Below, piece after piece: positions 20,906 through 31,579 of a stretch of DNA of 64,000 nt. The position numbers and the translations under genes are program-made. Below the pieces are notes generated by a model. It saw only the letters and a list, made by a program, of their open reading frames with translations, did no database searches and was not told where the DNA came from. Every line of letters begins with the position of its first letter. Positions within the stretch are counted from its first letter, which is position 1. This DNA is from Cephalopachus bancanus. Lineage: Eukaryota > Chordata > Mammalia > Primates > Tarsiidae. The DNA lies in contig JAPVLO010000322.1 of assembly GCA_027257055.1 (NCBI GenBank), positions 868,001 through 932,000 of the forward strand. The letters run 5' to 3'.

Positions 20906-22154
20906 TCAACTCCTCAATGTCTTTCAAGCTTCTCTGTGCTAAAAAAAGCCAAAAAGGCATCATCATTCCCCCAACTACCTAGACACTGGCTTTTCACTTC
21001 CTGTATATCTCCTGCTCTAGGCTGCTTCATTCACCTGGGGAGGAGCATACTCCTTCCCTGATTCTTTAATTCATTCACTCATTCATACATCATTCATTCA
21101 ATCAAGTGCTCTGTTTATCCCATGAGACCATAAGGTTTCAAGAGGGCAGGGATCATGGCTGTTGGTTCACAGTTATATAATAACCTGGTACATCCCTCAT
21201 ATGTTTCTGGAACAAAAAAATGTTCGATGAACCCTTTGTGGGTAAATGAATCTGACAAATATTTATTGATGTATTTTGTGGACTGGGTAATGGGAATTCA
21301 AAAATAAATAAAAGAGAAGTCCTATCCTGAGAATGCTCATGGCCTTGTAGAAGAGACAGTTATAATACAAAGCGGACAATGGTACCCTAATGCCTGCCGT
21401 GTTCTCCATTGTACTGTCAGGCCTAGCACAATGTCACACACATGGTAGATGCTCAGTAAAGCTTTGCAGAAGAGTTGTAGAGGACAGAGTCCTAAAGAGG
21501 AGTGTTAGGACTTCCCTGGGACAACAAACTGGGGAGGAAAGATGTCTTAGCAGAGGGAGTAACTCATGAAAAGGCCTCTGGAACGTGGGAGCTGGAACTG
21601 TGAGGGGTTAAGTATGGCTGGAGTGTAGGGTGTATTTTAGTAAACAGGAAGAAATGAGGGTGGATAAACAGGCAGGGCTCAGGTTGTGAGACTCTTTTGT
21701 GCCTTAAGGAATCTAGAGTTTATACTGATGCCAGGTGGGGTGCAATGCAAAACCCATGGATTCTTTGACTTGTTTCTAAAATGAATTTTAGAGCAGCCAG
21801 CAAGGTTTTCAAACAAAGTTTGTTAGGGAAAGAAGAGAGAAAAGAAAGGGCCACATGCCAGAGCTGGCATGGGCAAAAGAAAACCACACCTTTGCTCTTT
21901 ACAATAGACCAGATATACTTTCACGATGATTGATAGGCTAAAGAGGGTGAAGCCAAGGAAACCGTCACTCTGGAGAGTGACATCTCTGGGCTCCCGATGA
22001 GAGGAGACAAGGGGAGGGGGTTGTCTTTTGCAGGAGACCTGCCAGATGTTTCCAATTCAGAAGTTCCTGAGCTAAATGGTGGTCTTATTATAATTTCTAT
22101 GGATTTGTCAGTTAAGGGGTGGTATTCAGCCTTCCACCTGCTTTTGACAGGGAA
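20906..22154. other. Unique sequence with ancient repeat traces
   Basis: An (ATTC)-rich stretch is at 21067-21103. L2-like 3' ends are at 21120-21240 (CAAGAGGGCAGGGATCATGGC) and 21395-21470 (CCTAGCACAATG ... GTAGATGCTCAGTAAA). No gene seen. Confidence 0.45.
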
Positions 22155-22165
22155 CCTGAAAGTTT

Positions 22166-22457
22166 TTTGTTTTTTTTTGATTTGGAGTCTTACTCTGTCA
22201 TCCAGGCTGGAGTGCAGTAGCACACTCATGGCCATGGCAGCCTTGACCTGCTGTGCTCAGGCGCTCCTTCTGCCTCAGCCTTCCAAGTAGCTGGAACTAC
22301 AGGTGTGCATCACCACGCCCAGCTGGTTTTTTGATTTATTGTAGAGATGAGGTCTCACCAAGTTGCCCAGGCTGTTCTCGAACCCATGGGCTCAGGCAAT
22401 CCTCTTGCCTCCTCCTCTCAAAGTGCTGGGATTACAGGCTTGAGCCACTGCTCCAGG
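22166..22457 (-). mobile_element. Alu-family SINE, intermediate
   Basis: Target duplication CCTGAAAGTTT (22155-22165, 22458-22468). Confidence 0.92.
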
Positions 22458-22468
22458 CCTGAAAGTTT

Positions 22469-22695
22469 CTTAGTGATTATTATGCTAAACCATGTATAGA
22501 AAGATTGGGTTGTCCTATTCTTGCATCTGATGGAGTTTTCTTTTGGTTTGCCGAGGGGGTAGGTAGGCTGAAGCTTGGCATGCAGTAAAATGTAAGTTAA
22601 AAAATGCCTGAAAAGGATTGATAGTGGGGGGGGGGACTGTGGGGGAGGGAGGGAGGGTGGGGAGGTGGGATTAACAGTAGTCAAAATCTGCCTAG
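22469..22695. other. Unclassified sequence with a poly-G run
   Basis: A G-rich run at 22626-22665 (GGGGGGGGG then GGGAGGGAGGG) could form a quadruplex. Confidence 0.5.
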
Positions 22696-22696
22696 G

Positions 22697-22902
22697 GGCT
22701 GGACTCGGTGGCTCAGCCTGTAATCCCAGCAAAGGTGGGATTACACCTTTGCTCTTTGTAAAGGCTGAGGCGGAAGGATCCCAGCAAAGGTGGGATTACA
22801 CCTTTGCTTTTTGAAGGCTGAGGTGGAAGGATCGCCAGAGCCCAGCAGGTCGAGGCTGCGGTGGCTGGGAGTGGGTGAGACTCCAACTCAAAAAAAAAAA
22901 AA
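22697..22902 (+). mobile_element. Alu-family SINE, internally rearranged
   Basis: 5' start and 3' tail are normal and flanked by AATCTGCCTAGGG / AATCTGCCTGGGG. The interior is replaced by two copies of an about 55-bp block (22724-22778, 22779-22833), each containing an inverted AAAGGTG...CACCTTT. Confidence 0.85.
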
Positions 22903-22920
22903 AAATCTGCCTGGGGAATG

Positions 22921-23418
22921 GGGGGGGGCACACTTCATCAGCAAGGGTACCTGCACAATGAATATTTGCATACCTAACCCTGAACTGCACCCCACAATTA
23001 AAATATATATATATATATATATATTCCATTACTCTGCCAAAATAAATAAATAAAAATAAAAAATGTCTGAAGGCTTCCTAAAACCTGCCTCCAGGAATCT
23101 ATCTATGTCCAACCTGTGCTAGCTACCCTGCCTTAATACCAAGGGCACTGGGAACCCACTGAAAGAATTTAGCAATGGGAGAGATGCTATCTGATTTCAG
23201 AAGAGTGGCTAATGCATGCGGTTTTAGGAGATGATACCGAGGCTTTCAGACCTGATGGAGTCCCCACCTATCTGAGAAATGAGCCTTCCTTTTAGGAAGG
23301 TTTGTTCATGAAGGGCCTCCTGAGTTGTCCTGTGTCTGATCACGGAGACTTTGCCCTCAGCTTTATATTGGGTCATGGCTAATCTGTTCCTCCTAATATA
23401 CCTTTTGAAATTTATTAT
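22921..23418. other. Unclassified sequence with an (AT)n microsatellite
   Basis: (AT)n at 23002-23024 and an A/T tail-like stretch at 23038-23061. No gene recognised. Confidence 0.5.
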
Positions 23419-23703
23419 GCTGGGCATAGTGACTCAAGCCTGTAATCCCAGCACTTTGGGAGGCCAAAGTGAGAGGATTGCCTGAGCTCAGGGATTCGAG
23501 ACCAGCCTGGGCAACTTGGTGAGATCTCATCTCTACAATACAAAAAATTAGTTGGGTGTGGTAGCATGTGCCTGTAGTTCCCGCTACTTGGAAGACTGAG
23601 GCCGAAGGATCGCCTGAGCCCAGCAGGTTGAGGCTGCAGTGGCCGTGAGTATGCCACTGCCCTTCAGCCTGGGTAACAGAGTGAGACATCCACTCGAAAA
23701 CAA
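23419..23703 (+). mobile_element. Alu-family SINE, intermediate
   Basis: 'GCTGGGCATAGTGACTCAAGCC' start, CGAAAACAAAAA tail. No clear target duplication. Confidence 0.88.
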
Positions 23704-23916
23704 AAATATTAGTACTTTACTTTTGCATAATCTGAAGTAAATTCAAGGACATTAATTGCGATCTCTTATGCTTTTCTTATGTCAGAGAGATAGAAATGCA
23801 GTTGTAGAAAGGGGACCAGGAATTAGCTCTGAATGTGCCTGGGGAGGGCATGTCAAATCTTCCTGTGGTCCTAGAACTGGGAGTGCAGGGGCATAGATAG
23901 CATTAAAAGAATCCAC

Positions 23917-24204
23917 GCTGGGCTCGGTGGCTCAGCCTATAATCCCGCGCCTTTGGGAGGCTGAGGTGAGTGGATTGCCTGAGCCCGTGGGTTCGAGACC
24001 TGCCTGGGCAGCAAGACCTCATCTCTACAATAAATAAAAAAATCAGCCGGGCTGGTAGCGCATGCCTGTAATTCCGGCTACTTGGAAGGCTGAGGGGGAA
24101 GGATTGCCGGAGTCCCAGCAGGTCGAGGCTGCGGTGGCCGGGAGTGGCTACTGCACTCCAGTCTGGGCGACAGAGTGAGACTCCAACTAAAAAAAAAAAA
24201 AAAA
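23917..24204 (+). mobile_element. Alu-family SINE, young subfamily
   Basis: Target duplication AAAAGAATCCAC / AAAAGAACCCAC around it; poly-A about 19 nt. Confidence 0.93.
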
Positions 24205-24351
24205 AAAAGAACCCACATCCAGCTCCTCCACTCTCAACAGGTCATCTTGCTTAAAAGCAATCTGCTTATCTGGCTTTCATTGTTTCCCATCTTTGACTTG
24301 AAAAAAGTCATACCTCTGTCTATCCCAAATATTTGTGGTTTTTTTTTGAGC

Positions 24352-24411
24352 ATGCCAGTGCTCTCCAGCCTGGGTGACAAAGTGAGATCCCTACTAAAAA
24401 AAAAAAAAAAA
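24352..24411 (+). mobile_element. Alu 3' fragment
   Basis: Only the last about 45 bp (CTCTCCAGCCTGGGTGACAAAG...) plus poly-A. 5'-truncated insertion. Confidence 0.75.
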
Positions 24412-24437
24412 AGGTGTATGGACGATTCAGGCAGACT

Positions 24438-24737
24438 TTTCTTTTTTTTCTTTTTTGAGTCAGAGTCTCACTCTGTCGCCCAGGCTGGAGGGCAGTGAGA
24501 GGCTCACAGTCACCGCAGCCTCGACCTGCTGGGGTCAGGTGATCCTTCTGCTTCAGCCTTCCGAGTAGCTGGAACTACAGGCACGCACCACCATGTCCAG
24601 CTAATTTTTTCATTTATCGTAGAGACAAGGTCTCGCCAAATTGCTCAGGCTGGTCTTGAACCCCTGGACTCAGGCAATCTTCTCACCTCCACCTCCCAAA
24701 GTGCTAGGATTACAGGCGTGAGTCACTGCACCCAGCT
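24438..24737 (-). mobile_element. Alu-family SINE, intermediate
   Basis: GAGTCAGAGTCTCACTCTGTCGCCC start, end 'CACTGCACCCAGC'. Confidence 0.88.
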
Positions 24738-24890
24738 CCGACTCCTTCTAAGGTGCATTGTCCAAAAGGACAATTGGAGAATGCTCTGTTCCCTGAGAGA
24801 GAGTTAGCAAAGAGAGATTAGGTGAGATGAACTGAAGAAGGCAATGCCTTTCTACATACTCATAATATTTATTTTATTTAAAAATGTTTG

Positions 24891-25146
24891 TCCTTTGGGA
24901 GGCGGAGGCGAGAGGATTGCCTGATCCCAGGGGTTCAAGACCAGCCTGGGCAACTTGACGAGACCTCATCTCTACAATAAATCAAAAAATTAGCTGGGTA
25001 TGGTGGTGTGCACCTGTGGTTTTAGCTACTTGGAAGGCTGAGATGGAAAGATTGCCTGAGCCCAGCAGGTAGAGGCTGTTGTGGCTATGAGCATGCCACT
25101 GCACTCCAGCCTGGGCAACAGAGTGAAACTCCAACTCAAAAAAAAC
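24891..25146 (+). mobile_element. Alu-family SINE, 5'-truncated
   Basis: Begins at CCTTTGGGAGGCGGAGGCGAG, lacking the first about 35 bp. Ends CCAACTCAAAAAAAA. Confidence 0.87.
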
Positions 25147-25320
25147 CCAGTAGATATTACTATTTTCCTTTTACAGATGAGGTTCCCAAGGTGCCAAGAG
25201 GTTCAACAAGTTGGTCAAGGTCATAGAGGTATTAAGTGGTGAAAGCAGAAATTGAACTCAGGCACCTCTGAATTCCTCTAGAATTTTTGCTCTTAACCAT
25301 TATTCTATTTTAAACTTAAG
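25147..25320 (+). repeat. MIR element
   Basis: 'TTTTACAGATGAGG-TTCCCAAGGTG ... GGTCAAGGTCATAGAGG ... GAAATTGAACTCAGG' follows the MIR core. Confidence 0.75.
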
Positions 25321-25670
25321 TGATTATAAAATTAGAATTGAGACATGAGCCAGTTCTCATGTGGATGACAAATGAACACATTTATGGAACTTTTAAAAAA
25401 TGAAGGTGGATTTTCTTTTACACAGTGAGGACTGTCGTTGCTGACTGAATTCTGTGGTAGACATTTTCCATAAATCGTACAAGCTAAATCTGTAGCTCCT
25501 AGGTTAGGATGAAAATCTATTTAAAGTATGTCTCTAATAAAGGCTATGCCAAAAAAATTGATCTGGATCTGATTTTAACTTGTAAAAAATAATTTTAGTT
25601 ATTAACTTCAAAATGTGTGAGAGGGGACATAGCTTCAAAATTCCTGTGGAATTCATGAACTAAAAAATGT
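25321..25670. other. Unclassified AT-rich sequence
   Basis: No gene, RNA or recognised repeat. Confidence 0.5.
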
Positions 25671-25677
25671 GAAGACT

Positions 25678-25969
25678 GGCCAGGCTTGGTGGCTCAGCCT
25701 GTAATCCCAGCACTTTGGGAGGCCGAGGTGAGTGGATTGCCTGAGCCCGTGGGTTTGAGACCCGCCTGGGCAACTTGGCGAGACCTCATCTCTACAATAA
25801 ATCAAAAATTAGCTGGGCGTGGTAGCGCGTGCCTGTAGTTCCAGCTACTCAGAAGGCTGAGGCGGAAGGATCGCCGGAGCCCAGCAGGCGAGGTTGCGGT
25901 GGCTGGGAGCAGCCACTGCACTTCAGTCTGGGTGACGAGTGAGACTCCAACTCAAAAAAAAAAAAAAAA
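25678..25969 (+). mobile_element. Alu-family SINE, young subfamily
   Basis: Target duplication GTGAAGACT before (25669-25677) and after (25970-25978). Confidence 0.93.
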
Positions 25970-25979
25970 GTGAAGACTT

Positions 25980-26300
25980 CTGGGGTATGGCATACTTCAA
26001 CATCACTGGTCATGTTTCCTGGTGGGGATGAGGTTCCTGACCAGGTTAGAAGTGGCTTGTCCATGGATGAGCAGGGGCAGAATTGGAGCAAGAACCATTA
26101 CTCCTATACTGTCTTTCCATTACTCCATATTTTCTCCTTCCTTCATTCATGTGATGGTTCACTCATCAAACACTTGCTGAGTCCCTATTCTGTTGTAGGT
26201 ATTGAGGGACAGATGGAATATAAAACAAACATTTCTCACTTTTCTGGAGCTTATATTGTAGTAGAAAGAGACAGACAATAAATAGCACTACATATTTTAT
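25980..26300. other. Spacer with ancient repeat traces
   Basis: 26160-26285 ('AAACACTTGCTGAGTCCCTATTCTG ... GGAGCTTATATTGTAG') resembles an old mammalian interspersed repeat. Confidence 0.45.
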
Positions 26301-26307
26301 TTGTATT

Positions 26308-26612
26308 TCTTTTTTTGAGCTGAGGTCTCACTCTGTCACCTCCAGGCTGGAGTGCAGTGGCACGATCATGGCTCACTGCAGCTTTGACCTCCTGGGATCA
26401 AGCGATCTTTCTGCCTCAACCTCCCAAGTAACTGGGACCACAGGTGTGTACCACCATGCTCGGCTAATTTTTAATTCTTTTTGTTTTGTTTTGTTTTTTG
26501 TAGAGAAGAGTTCTCACTATGTTGCTTAGGCTGGTCTTGAAATCCTAGGCTCAAGCGATCTTCCCGCCTCCCAAAATGCCAGCATTACAGGCATAGGCCA
26601 CTGTGCCTGGCT
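26308..26612 (-). mobile_element. Old Alu dimer
   Basis: Classic GCACGATCATGGCTCACTGCAG right arm; linker (TTTTG)n at 26480-26500. Confidence 0.87.
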
Positions 26613-26613
26613 A

Positions 26614-26875
26614 GATTTTTTTTTTGAGTTGGAGTCTCACTCTGTTGCCCAGACTGGAGTGCAGTGGCTGCTTCCGGCCACCACAGCCTCGACCTGCTGG
26701 GCTCCGGCGATCCTTCCGCCTCAGCCTTCCGAGTAGCCGGAATTACAGACACGCGCTACCACGCCCAGCTGATTTTTTGCTTTATTGTAGAGATGAGGTC
26801 TCGCTGCCCAGGCGGGTCTCGAACCCGCGGGCTCAGGCAATCCACTCACCTCAGCCTCCCAAGACCTGAGCCACC
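26614..26875 (-). mobile_element. Alu-family SINE, young subfamily, 5'-damaged
   Basis: Abuts the old Alu. T-arm-like hairpin at 26812-26828. The 5' end is shortened (AAGACCTGAGCCACC). Confidence 0.9.
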
Positions 26876-27287
26876 TCAGACCCTGAGGCAGGAGAGTTTG
26901 GTGTGTTCCAGGAATAGAAAGAAGTCCCTGTGGCTACAGCACAGAGATGTTGGGGGAGAGTGGTTGAAGCTGAACTCCAAAAAGAAGGTGGGACCTAGGC
27001 CATGTAGGACCTTATCAGCTACAGTAAGGATCCTGTTTTTATCCCAAAGACAATGAGAAACCACTGAAGAATTTTTTTTTTAAAGACAGCAGGATTTATT
27101 GAGGATAGAAAACTCCCACAGTGGGAGGGGACCCAAGGGGGTTGCCCCATTGAAGAATTTTTAAGCAGACAGTTGTTATACTCCTATTTATGGTTTTGTT
27201 TTGTTTTGGAGGGAAGCAGAAGTGAGAACAGAGATGGAACTGAATTTGGGAGGCTATTTCAGGTGAGACATCTACAATCTACTCCTT
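26876..27287. other. Unclassified sequence
   Basis: No supported gene. 26960-27130 includes short text like an old repeat ('GGACCTTATCAGCTACAGTAAGG'). Confidence 0.4.
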
Positions 27288-27586
27288 GATTTTTTCTTTT
27301 TTTTTTGAGTCGGAGTCTCACTTTGTCGCCGAGGCTGGAGTGCAGTGGCATACTCATGGCTACCACAGCCTTGACCTGCTGGGCTCAGGCAATCCTTCTG
27401 CTTCAGCCTTCCAATTAGCTGGAACTACAGGTGCATGCCATTACACCCAGCTATTTATTTATTTATTATAGAGACAAAGTCTTACCAAGTTGCCCAGGCT
27501 GGTCTCAAATCCCTGGACTCAGGCAAGCCTCTCACCTCTACCTCCCAAAGTGCTGGGATTACAGGCATGAGCCACTGTGCCTGGTT
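27288..27586 (-). mobile_element. Alu-family SINE, intermediate
   Basis: Imperfect target duplication ACAATCTACTC / GCAATCTGCTC. Confidence 0.9.
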
Positions 27587-27679
27587 TGCAATCTGCTCTA
27601 TGGAGGGGTACAAAGACGAACAACGTTCACGGAAAGGCAGAATGATATGAGAAGTCATTCTGTCTTTTGGGTTCTTATG

Positions 27680-28500
27680 AAATACGTTGCTAACTACTGC
27701 TGTGTAGCATATCACTCCAAATTTAGTGGCTTAAACAACCATTTTATTTTGTCACCATTTTTGGGTCAGGAATTTGGGCAGGGCTCAGCTGGACAATTCT
27801 CCTGCTCTATATAGTATCAGCTGGAGTCATCTGCTTGGCTGTATTCAGCTGGCAGATGAGCTGGGCTGGAAGGCCAAGAAGATTTCATTTATAGGTTTGG
27901 CATGTTGGTGCCCTTCTATATGACCTCTCTCTCCATGTGGGTAGCTTGGACTTCCCATAGCATGGTGACCTCAGGGTAGTCAATCTTTTTTTATGGTGTC
28001 AGGCTTCAAAGAGCATTCCAAAAGTGGCCAGTGTGGGAGCTGCATAACTCTTTTTTTTTTGAGTTGGAGTCTCACTCTGTCACCCAGACTGGAGTGCAGT
28101 GGCCGCTCCCGGCCACTGCAGCCTCGACCTGCTGGGCTCCAGTGATCCTTCCACCTCAGCCTTCCAAGTAGTTGGAATTACAGGCATGCGCTACCACGCC
28201 CGGCTGATTTTTTTATTTATTGTAGAGATGAGGTCTCGCTGCCCAGGCGGGTCTCGAACACGTGGGCTCAGGTAATCCACTACTTACCTCAGCCTCCCAA
28301 AGGCACGGGATTACAGGTGAACCACCGAGCCCAGCTAGGAGCTGCATAACTCTTAAGGCCTGGCCTTGAAAAGTACCCAGCATGACTTCTGCCACGTAGT
28401 GTCGGTCAAAATCAGTCACAGGGCTGACCCAGACTTAAGGAGAGGGGAAACAAACCCTATCTCTCAGTGAGAGGAATGGCAAATTATACGCTTCATCTTT
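27680..28500. repeat. Old interspersed repeat split by a SINE
   Basis: 'TAACTACTGCTGTGTAGCATATCAC ... GGCTTAAACAACC ... TCAGCTGG' and, after the SINE, 'AAGGCCTGG ... ACTTCTGCCACGTAGTG' are one widespread old mammalian repeat (LTR-type, family uncertain). Confidence 0.6.
28052..28337 (-). mobile_element. Alu-family SINE, young subfamily
   Basis: Perfect target duplication GGAGCTGCATAACTCT (28036-28051, 28338-28353). Confidence 0.94.
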
Positions 28501-28849
28501 GGTCTACCACATTTTTGGGAACTGAATAGCCATAATCACCCTGATGGTGCTGACCCACTTTTTAATCTAAATCACAGTATACTATGTAGGAACAATTTAT
28601 AGGTCTTTAGTCCCCCACTGAATAGAGAGGGCCTGGAGAACAGGAGGTTGTTTCTTTTTCTTTTTTCTTTTCCATGTGTTTCTAAAACCTAACATATACA
28701 AGGCATTCGGGGAATGCTTACCAATGAATACACAACAACATACTCATTCACTGGTTATCAAAACATGGTGTATATAAGAATCCCTTAGGAGCTGTTAAAA
28801 CTGCATGTAGATTCCCGAGCAAGACCAGAGCCCAGACCTTCTGATTCCT
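28501..28849. other. Unclassified sequence
   Basis: No gene recognised. Confidence 0.5.
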
Positions 28850-29143
28850 TTTTTTTTTTTTTTGAGCCAGTGTCTCACTGTCACCCAGGCTGGAGGGCAG
28901 TGGCATGCTCACGGCCACTGCAGCCTCTACTTGCTGGACTCAGACAATCCTTCTACCTCACCCTTCTAAGTACCTGGAACTGCAGGCATGTGCCACCATG
29001 CCTGGCTAATTTTTCTTGATTTATTGTAGAGATGAGGTCTCAACAAGTTGTCCAGGCTGGTCTCGAACCCATGGGCTCAGGCGATCTTCTCACCTTGGCC
29101 TCTCAAAGTGCTGGGTTTATAGATGTGAGCCACCGTTTCTGGC
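28850..29143 (-). mobile_element. Alu-family SINE, intermediate
   Basis: Target duplication TCTGATTCCT / TCTGAATCCT. Confidence 0.9.
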
Positions 29144-29850
29144 TCTGAATCCTAATTTCTAGGGCAGATGCTTTTATTTTTGGCAGTGCTAGGCCTTTGC
29201 CCCACTTGATCTGGGTGAGCTCAGACAAACGTATTAGTCCCCTCAGATGAATCTGATGTGAGGCCACAGTGAAGAACCACTGCCCTAGGATCTAAACTCA
29301 TCAAATGATTCTGAGGTAGGTCGCCCATGCTACGGAGGCCGACTGTCCTTGGTTTGTCCTGATTTTAGCAGTAGAAGTCCCACATCCCAAGAAACTCCTA
29401 GTCCTGTGCAAGCCAGGACAGTTGGTTATTATCAGTGGACCACTATTGAAAAACCATTCTGGATGAGACAGTGAAAGCCTTTTTTGAAAAATACCTACAG
29501 ATATCTAATGAAAGCAATGAGTTTGTCTCCTTATTTAAGGGACTGTGCCCACTGTCCTTGAATTCAGGAGGAAATAGCATGGGTCAGGGTTTTCCTCCAG
29601 CCCTGTGCTCTGGTATGCTAGGTCTGTTAACTCATGGAGGCAGTGTGTCTATCTCTGGGAATTCTTTCAGGATGTATTCCTTAGTGTACACAATGCAGCT
29701 TTGAAAGCTCAGTTGCAATCAACAAAAATGACTTGCTAAGGATAGTATAGATATGGATGGAATTCCTATGTCTTCTACATCAGTGTGTATTATTACTATT
29801 GCTAAATATGATAGAATATATATATGCATATATATATATGACACGTTAAA
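29144..29850. other. Unclassified sequence
   Basis: No supported gene. A short (AT)-rich stretch is at 29816-29840. Confidence 0.45.
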
Positions 29851-29854
29851 TAGC

Positions 29855-30060
29855 TCTGTGGGAAGGCAGTGTGGTATAGTGAAGAGGTCCAGGATCTGGT
29901 CTTAGATTACTAGGTTTGTGCCCTGGCTTTGCTGTCACTAGTATGTAATCATGGATGCCTCTTTTTGCCTTAGTTGTTCATTTGCAAAATGGGAACAATA
30001 AAGATGTCTTTGTTACAGGGCAGATGAGAGAGTCCACCAAAATAATGTAAGTCAAAGTAG
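29855..30060 (-). repeat. MIR-family element
   Basis: 'GGCAGTGTGGTATAGTGAAGAGG ... TTCATTTGCAAAATGGGAACAATAA' in MIR minus orientation. Confidence 0.75.
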
Positions 30061-30363
30061 TTCTGTAGACTGGGAAGGCTGAGGTATTATGATTGTCTTT
30101 GAATGGGAGAGACTCAAAGAAATTATTCCACTAAGAGGCCCAGATCTCTGATCTCTCTACCCTGAACCACAGCCCAGTTGTGAGAGTCCAAGGAAGAGCT
30201 TTCAATATGTAGTGGGCCACGGAGCGACCTCAGAAAGCAGAGGTCTCTACCCTAGCTATCCTCATGATTGAGGGCATGTGTGTTTTGCTTCAGGAGAAAA
30301 GGAAAACTTTTGGAAATGGGGGCTTGTGAAGGCATTTTTTGTTTTTCAGTCTTTTGCCTATGT
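30061..30363. other. Unique sequence
   Basis: No gene or repeat recognised. Confidence 0.45.
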
Positions 30364-30562
30364 ATTCCAAGTGTATCCTGAGAGATGTAGCAAAAAGAAA
30401 ACAACCACAACCACAAACCCATAATATTGAAAAGCCAGTTCTTACTTTCTGTAGCTAAAAAAGCATCCTTTCAGGCTATAACCGCAGAGAGATTGCTGCA
30501 GGCCTGTGGAACTGGGCATGATGACGGTTTGCAGTGTGATGAAGGAGGCTGTTAATCTCTGT
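30364..30562 (+). repeat. Dispersed 195-bp duplication, copy 1
   Basis: About 96% identical to 31294-31487 by eye (about six substitutions, two short indels). It runs directly into the X-box block and is probably the source copy. Confidence 0.95.
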
Positions 30563-30800
30563 GGCCCAGAAGCCCAATTCGTGTTTTCTCCAGTTACCCA
30601 GGTTGCCTGGCAACACCACTAAAAGCCTCCTGGTGGAGCTCAGCTGGGCAGTAATTGGCTACACCCAGCACAACCCGCTGCCCAGCCTCCTGGGCTCCCC
30701 GGCCACATCAAGGGTGGACTCAGCCCCAGCAGGGGCCCGCCTGGTACCAGTGAATGGGTGGGGCCAGCTGTTTAAAAACCAACAAAACAACAATCCAGAC
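30563..30800 (+). promoter_or_regulatory. GC-rich unique block around the X-box, candidate enhancer or alternative promoter
   Basis: Repeat-free sequence in the putative first intron, GC-rich, with the X-box at its left, a GGTGGGG box near 30758 and a weak TATA-like TTTAAAAA near 30772. It lies directly after the first copy of the 195-bp duplicated block. An 81-codon frame crosses it, but I see no domain or splice evidence for coding. Confidence 0.4.
30602..30614. promoter_or_regulatory. Palindromic RFX X-box
   Basis: GTTGCC-T-GGCAAC is a perfect inverted repeat with 1-nt spacing, matching the RFX-family X-box consensus (GTNRCC N0-3 RGYAAC). A second GTTACC half-site begins at 30593. It is embedded in GC-rich, repeat-free sequence (30563-30800). 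Confidence 0.65.
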
Positions 30801-31250
30801 ATTTAAAACCTACTTGTTTGAATGCAGCTAAGAAAGCAACACAAGCTCATAAGCAAAAGTGTCTTCTACCACCAAGGAGTTGTCCTGAGGGCGTTGGCCT
30901 TGCCAGTGCCCTCCTGGGTGAGGTGAAGAAGGGAAGGTGAGCCTGACTCAGTCCTTTGGGTTCTCAGAAAGGCAAATTTTTTTCCTGTCCTGGACAATTG
31001 TCTCCATCTGGACTCCCTGTGGTAGTGATGGGAACTGTGGGAATTCCCAGCCTATCTTCTCCCAGAGGTAAAAACCTGCCAATTTTTCTCCAGCTTTCAT
31101 CGGGAGATTCCCAGGGTGTATGTAGTCTGGGACTGTCTGGGCAGCTGGAGGAAGAAGAGGAAGATAAGGGTGGAGGAAAGGATGGGATGAAAATAACCAA
31201 ATAGAAGATGTATACGTCTTTTGTTTTAATTTTAAAATATTTTTATTTTT
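30801..31250. other. Unique sequence, purine-rich near 31145-31190
   Basis: No gene recognised. Open frames on both strands lack domain features. Confidence 0.45.
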
Positions 31251-31291
31251 TAAATATTTACTTAATTTTAGAGACATTAAGTAAATATTTA
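31251..31291. repeat. 16-bp inverted repeat (hairpin) at the duplication breakpoint
   Basis: TAAATATTTACTTAAT (31251-31266) and its exact reverse complement (31276-31291) with a 9-nt loop. A third copy of 14 bp, direct orientation, is at 31488-31501. Confidence 0.95.
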
Positions 31292-31293
31292 GG

Positions 31294-31487
31294 ATTCCAA
31301 GTGTATCCTCAGAGATGTAGCAAAAAGAAAACAACCACAATCAGAAACCCATAATATTGAAAAGCCAGTTCTTACTTTCTGTAGCTAAAAAAGCATCCTT
31401 TCAGGCTATAGCCGCAGAGATTGCAGCAGGCCTGTGGAACTGGGCATAATGACGGTTTGCAGTGTGAAGGAGGCTGTTAATCTCTGT
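31294..31487 (+). repeat. Dispersed 195-bp duplication, copy 2
   Basis: Direct copy of 30364-30562, 930 bp downstream. It is inserted between TTTTAGAGACA and CCTTGCTCTGTTGTCCAGGC, two pieces of one minus-strand Alu arm. Confidence 0.95.
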
Positions 31488-31579
31488 AATATTTACTTAA
31501 TCCTTGCTCTGTTGTCCAGGCTGGAATAAATTTTTATTTCTACTCCAATCCAGTGACAGACTAAGAAGATGTACACTTG

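Noticed and set aside
30948..31340. 130-codon minus-strand frame
   Set aside because: It crosses the hairpin breakpoint and the copied block; low complexity serine/proline stretch comes from GGAAGAAGAGG text.
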